This document shows, piece by piece, positions 30,381 to 33,016 of a stretch of DNA of 33,016 nt. The notes under the pieces are model-generated. The model saw nothing but the letters and a program-made list of their open reading frames with translations. It was not told where the DNA came from and did no database searches. Each line of letters opens with the position of its first letter. The stretch's first letter is position 1. The DNA comes from Salpingoeca rosetta (taxonomy: Eukaryota > Opisthokonta > Choanoflagellata > Craspedida > Salpingoecidae). The position numbers were made by a program, and so were the translations under genes. The stretch lies in contig NW_004754932.1 of NCBI RefSeq assembly GCF_000188695.1, positions 646,321-679,336 of the forward strand, in the 5' to 3' direction.

Positions 30381-32197
30381 GGTGCCGGCACAGAGGTGGG
30401 GGGGGGGGGATGTTCTTGAACGGCGTTCGTTGACGAGGTGGGGGGGGGTGTGAACAAAAGGTGTTGGCGCGTAGCGTGAGCGAGTGGAGCGAGTAAAGGA
30501 AAGGGGGAGGGGGAAGAGGAGGATTCGCTTGCTTGTGTATGTGTGTGTGTGTATGTGTGTAAGTGTATGCGTATGTGTGTGTGTGCTGGGTGGTGGAGTG
30601 TCGTCAAGTGAAATTGACTGCAGGGTCGCAGGCGATAACAAGTCGTTCGCAACAACAGTGAAGAAGAAGGGCTGAAGAAAAAAGCAAGCAACGATCGAGC
30701 GAGCGAGCGAGCGAGTTTGCACAGCCAACAACAAAAACCAGGCGAGCACAGGACTGCGTATCAACAAGCGACAAAAGCACGCATGTCAGGTCAGGGAAAG
30801 GTTGGATGTTGGCTGGTTGGGCACGTTGGGGTGGAGTTGGGTTTTGTCAGGCCAAGGACCAGGAGAAGGCAAAAAGCAAGCAAGCAAGCAAGCAAGCAAG
30901 CGAGCGAGCAAAGACCAACCTTCGCTGCTGCGTCGTGAGATGCTGGCGGGTGGTTGTGTTGTGTTGCGTCGATCGTGCTTGTTGTCAGGTTGTGTGCGAC
31001 AAGCGTGTCCTCGTTGCAGCGTACGCCACTAGGCCGGACGAAAATCGAGCGATCGCGTCATTTTCACTTTTTCGTATGCCATCATTCACCATTTTTCGTT
31101 TCATCCGCTCGCGTGCTCACAACAAGCAAGACGAAGGTGTGTTGATGTGGATATGAAGGTGGTGGTGGTGTTCATCATCACATCGGTGAACACGACACGG
31201 GCACATGGGTTGGTTGTCGTTTGTTCCTCTCCTTCCCCTTCATCCCCGTTCTGCTCTGCTCTTCTTCCTCTTTCTGTCCATCCCTGCTTGTCAACCGTCC
31301 CTCTCTCTCCCCTTTCTACGATCGTTCCCTCTCTCCCCTTTCTTCTCTTTCCTTGCCCTTTTCAGCTGCATGAATTACACATGCGTGTTGGGTTGTGGGG
31401 GTGTTCTGTGTGCGTGTTTTGGGTTGGTCGCAAAGCGGCCGGTCCTGCGCCACAGCGCCCCCCAACAAGCAACCAATCGACTCGGGTGCTCATACTTGCA
31501 GCAAGACTAAAATTCTAGCACCTGGTGTAGAGTACTACAGCAAGGGATGCGTGGGCTTTCAACCAGTCGTTGGCAGCTCACGCACTCGTGATCTTGTTGT
31601 TTTGAACTACACCAACATTCCATCTAAACACCTCCTCTCTTCCTTCTTCCCCTTGTAACAATGCTCAGCCACGCGTGTGGCTGTGCGGCTGTGCGGCTGT
31701 GTGGCTGTAGCTCTCTCTCTCTCCTTTCTCCCTGTTGTTTCCACCAGTCTCCTTTGTGAGTTTCTCTGCTGTCTCACATCTATTCTTGGTTCTCAACTCA
31801 CCAGAAGTCACGTCTTGTCATGATGTGCTCCGCAGATGACATGATCCGGCTTTGAATCGTCGCAAACGATAGCATGCCTCTAGCATGACGGCACTTAGCC
31901 ATGAGGCCTGTGCTGGAGCAGTTTTTTTTTTTTGCTTCCCACAGCGAAGGTGCGTGCACATGTTGTGCGCTGTATGCTCACATCTCGTGCCATGCGTTGA
32001 ACTGAAACTTCTGCCACTTTGCATCGTATCTCGACCACACGTTGACGTCGCCTCGCCACTCTTACCGCTCTCACGACGATTGCTCTTTGTTGATGAACGT
32101 GTTCATTTCAGGGTGCGCGCTACAACGATGTGAATGGGGCAATGTAACAACAGCTCCACATGCTTTGCGAATGTCCCCCTGCAGCCCTGGCGGGGTC
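30381..32197. other. 1.8-kb spacer: EGF-protein promoter side and XYLB 3' flank
   Basis: The longest gene-free stretch. It holds G-runs just upstream of the EGF-protein start (30398-30450), a TG tract (30537-30590), (GAGC)n at 30696-30714, (CAAG)n at 30867-30910, CT-rich DNA (31240-31350), 'gtgcggct' repeats (31675-31706) and a T10 run (31921-31932). Several short reading frames occur on both strands, but none has a family motif or splice support. Confidence 0.55.
30867..30912. repeat. (CAAG)n/(CGAG)n tetranucleotide repeat
   Basis: Eight or so AAGC units grading into GAGC units, with a second GAGC run at 30696-30714. It is upstream of the EGF-protein gene and has no coding support. Confidence 0.85.
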
Positions 32198-32920
32198 TCA
32201 AGAAGCGCCATCTCTTGCTGCTGCTTCTTGCACAACCTTGGCCTCAAGCTCCGCGTACCTATCAAACACACCGGGGCAGGAAGGATGTCTGTCAAACACG
32301 GATGGACGACACCGGAACGCCCGCCATGGGTGCCACCGCACCACAATGGCCACACGCACTGCCTGCAGCAGTCACAACTGTTGACACACACAAACACGCC
32401 ATGGTCGCCACCGTTTGACAGTGCATCCGTCTTGTGCGCACATACATGCATAAATACGCGCATGCATACCTTGACAGCATGCTTGTATATGCATCAAAGT
32501 TGCCCATGTTTGGCGTGGCAATCTGCATCAATACACGCAAACCAGAAGTTGTGAGCGTTGCCGAGACAAAAGAGAGAGTGTGTGTGTGGGTGGGGGGGGG
32601 GGAGGGGATCATGGAGACATAAAATCTCAAGTCACACACACACACACACACACGCAGAGCGGAAGTGACCTTGTGCTGGGCGCTGCGAGGGTCGCAGGCG
32701 TGTAGATGGCTGCGGTCCTCAGTCTTGCCCGCACTGTCGCTGTTGGGCCGGCAGGCCAGGTCGAGGATTGCGCTTTGGAAGGGGACAAACTGGCCGTGGA
32801 GGTTGCACACGTCGGCGTGCTTGGCGCGATACGCTGCGCCAAGCGAGGCGGAGTCTGATTGTGCAGATGCATACACGTCGCACCCAAACACGTCCGCAAT
32901 CACCTGTTGGAAACGTGCAT

Positions 32921-33016
<96 letters not shown>
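32198..33016 (-). CDS. XYLB: Xylulokinase (FGGY carbohydrate kinase), 3' end; runs off right edge
   Basis: Xylulokinase phosphorylates D-xylulose to xylulose 5-phosphate, feeding the pentose phosphate pathway in the cytosol. Three terminal exons are seen: 32903-32670, 32522-32470 and 32258-32198, with agreeing phases and a TGA stop. The first gives VIADVFGCDVYASAQSDSAS then LGAAYRAKHA, matching the ADVF..PVY....S..GSAYRA segment of the FGGY C-terminal domain as in human XYLB. The second contains GNFDAYTSMLSR and the third YAELEAKVVQEAAARDGAS, equivalent to the YxxLLxxYxxLE tail of xylulokinases. The intron upstream of 32903 starts with a (TG)n tract reaching the window edge, so the N-terminal domain and most of the active site are not visible. 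The family call rests on about 115 residues but is specific. Confidence 0.88.
32921..33016. repeat. (TG)n microsatellite at right edge (XYLB intron)
   Basis: A pure TG run of over 90 nt continuing past the window. On the coding strand it is (CA)n ending about 17 nt before the acceptor CAACAG at 32904. Confidence 0.95.

Noticed and set aside
31526..31610. Possible small RNA or tRNA-like sequence
   Set aside because: I could not form a cloverleaf with conserved D-loop and T-loop bases.
30717..31660. Short plus-strand reading frames upstream of the EGF gene
   Set aside because: No motif, no splice structure, and composition dominated by AAGC and CT repeats.

Overview
**Organism.** This is nuclear DNA from a unicellular eukaryote. 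Genes are split by many short introns (about 100-400 bp) with GT..AG borders, coding sequence is GC-rich, and introns and spacers are full of CA/TG microsatellites. The gene mix points to a choanoflagellate: a transmembrane tyrosine-kinase-like receptor with a PAN-like ectodomain and its own SH2 domain, a calcium-binding EGF surface protein, ciliary genes (enkurin, TTLL polyglutamylase) and metazoan-like MSH5 and RNF19-type genes. Intron size would suit a Salpingoeca-like species, but that is inference. A run of exactly 100 N (13793-13892) is a scaffold gap.

**Layout.** Eight genes, seven on the minus strand. (1) 1-1129: 5' part of a TTLL4-like tubulin polyglutamylase, running off the left edge. 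(2) 1611-9670: an 11-exon receptor of about 1771 aa with signal peptide, PAN-like domain, Cys-rich module, TM helix, YxN-rich juxtamembrane region, degenerate tyrosine kinase domain and C-terminal SH2. (3) 10488-13022, plus strand: an unrecognised 544-aa two-TM protein, divergent from the receptor. (4) 13964-15584: enkurin. (5) 15820-23241: MSH5, over 20 small exons. (6) 23730-26070: a short RNF19-like RBR E3 ligase with two TM segments. (7) 26910-30380: an intronless 1156-aa type II membrane protein with RCC1-like repeats, nine EGF modules and a C-terminal region of six C-x4-C repeats. (8) 32198-33016: 3' end of xylulokinase (XYLB), running off the right edge.

**How models were built.** I read the exons by hand from GT/AG borders, codon phase and similarity to remembered family motifs. 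Phases close exactly for the receptor, the two-TM gene, enkurin, the RBR gene and the XYLB exons. They also close for MSH5 on one hand-picked path, although two of its exons are uncertain. The genes do not form one pathway. Enkurin and TTLL are both axonemal, MSH5 is meiotic, and the receptor and EGF protein are surface proteins.

**Most notable.** (a) Microsatellites in introns are polarised: TG tracts follow donors and CA tracts precede acceptors on the coding strand of both plus and minus genes, so several introns carry complementary arms. (b) The receptor kinase domain has lost the beta3 Lys and the catalytic-loop Asn, and it carries YxN sites plus an SH2 domain in one chain. (c) The EGF protein is intronless among intron-dense neighbours and has an unrecognised C-x4-C repeat region.
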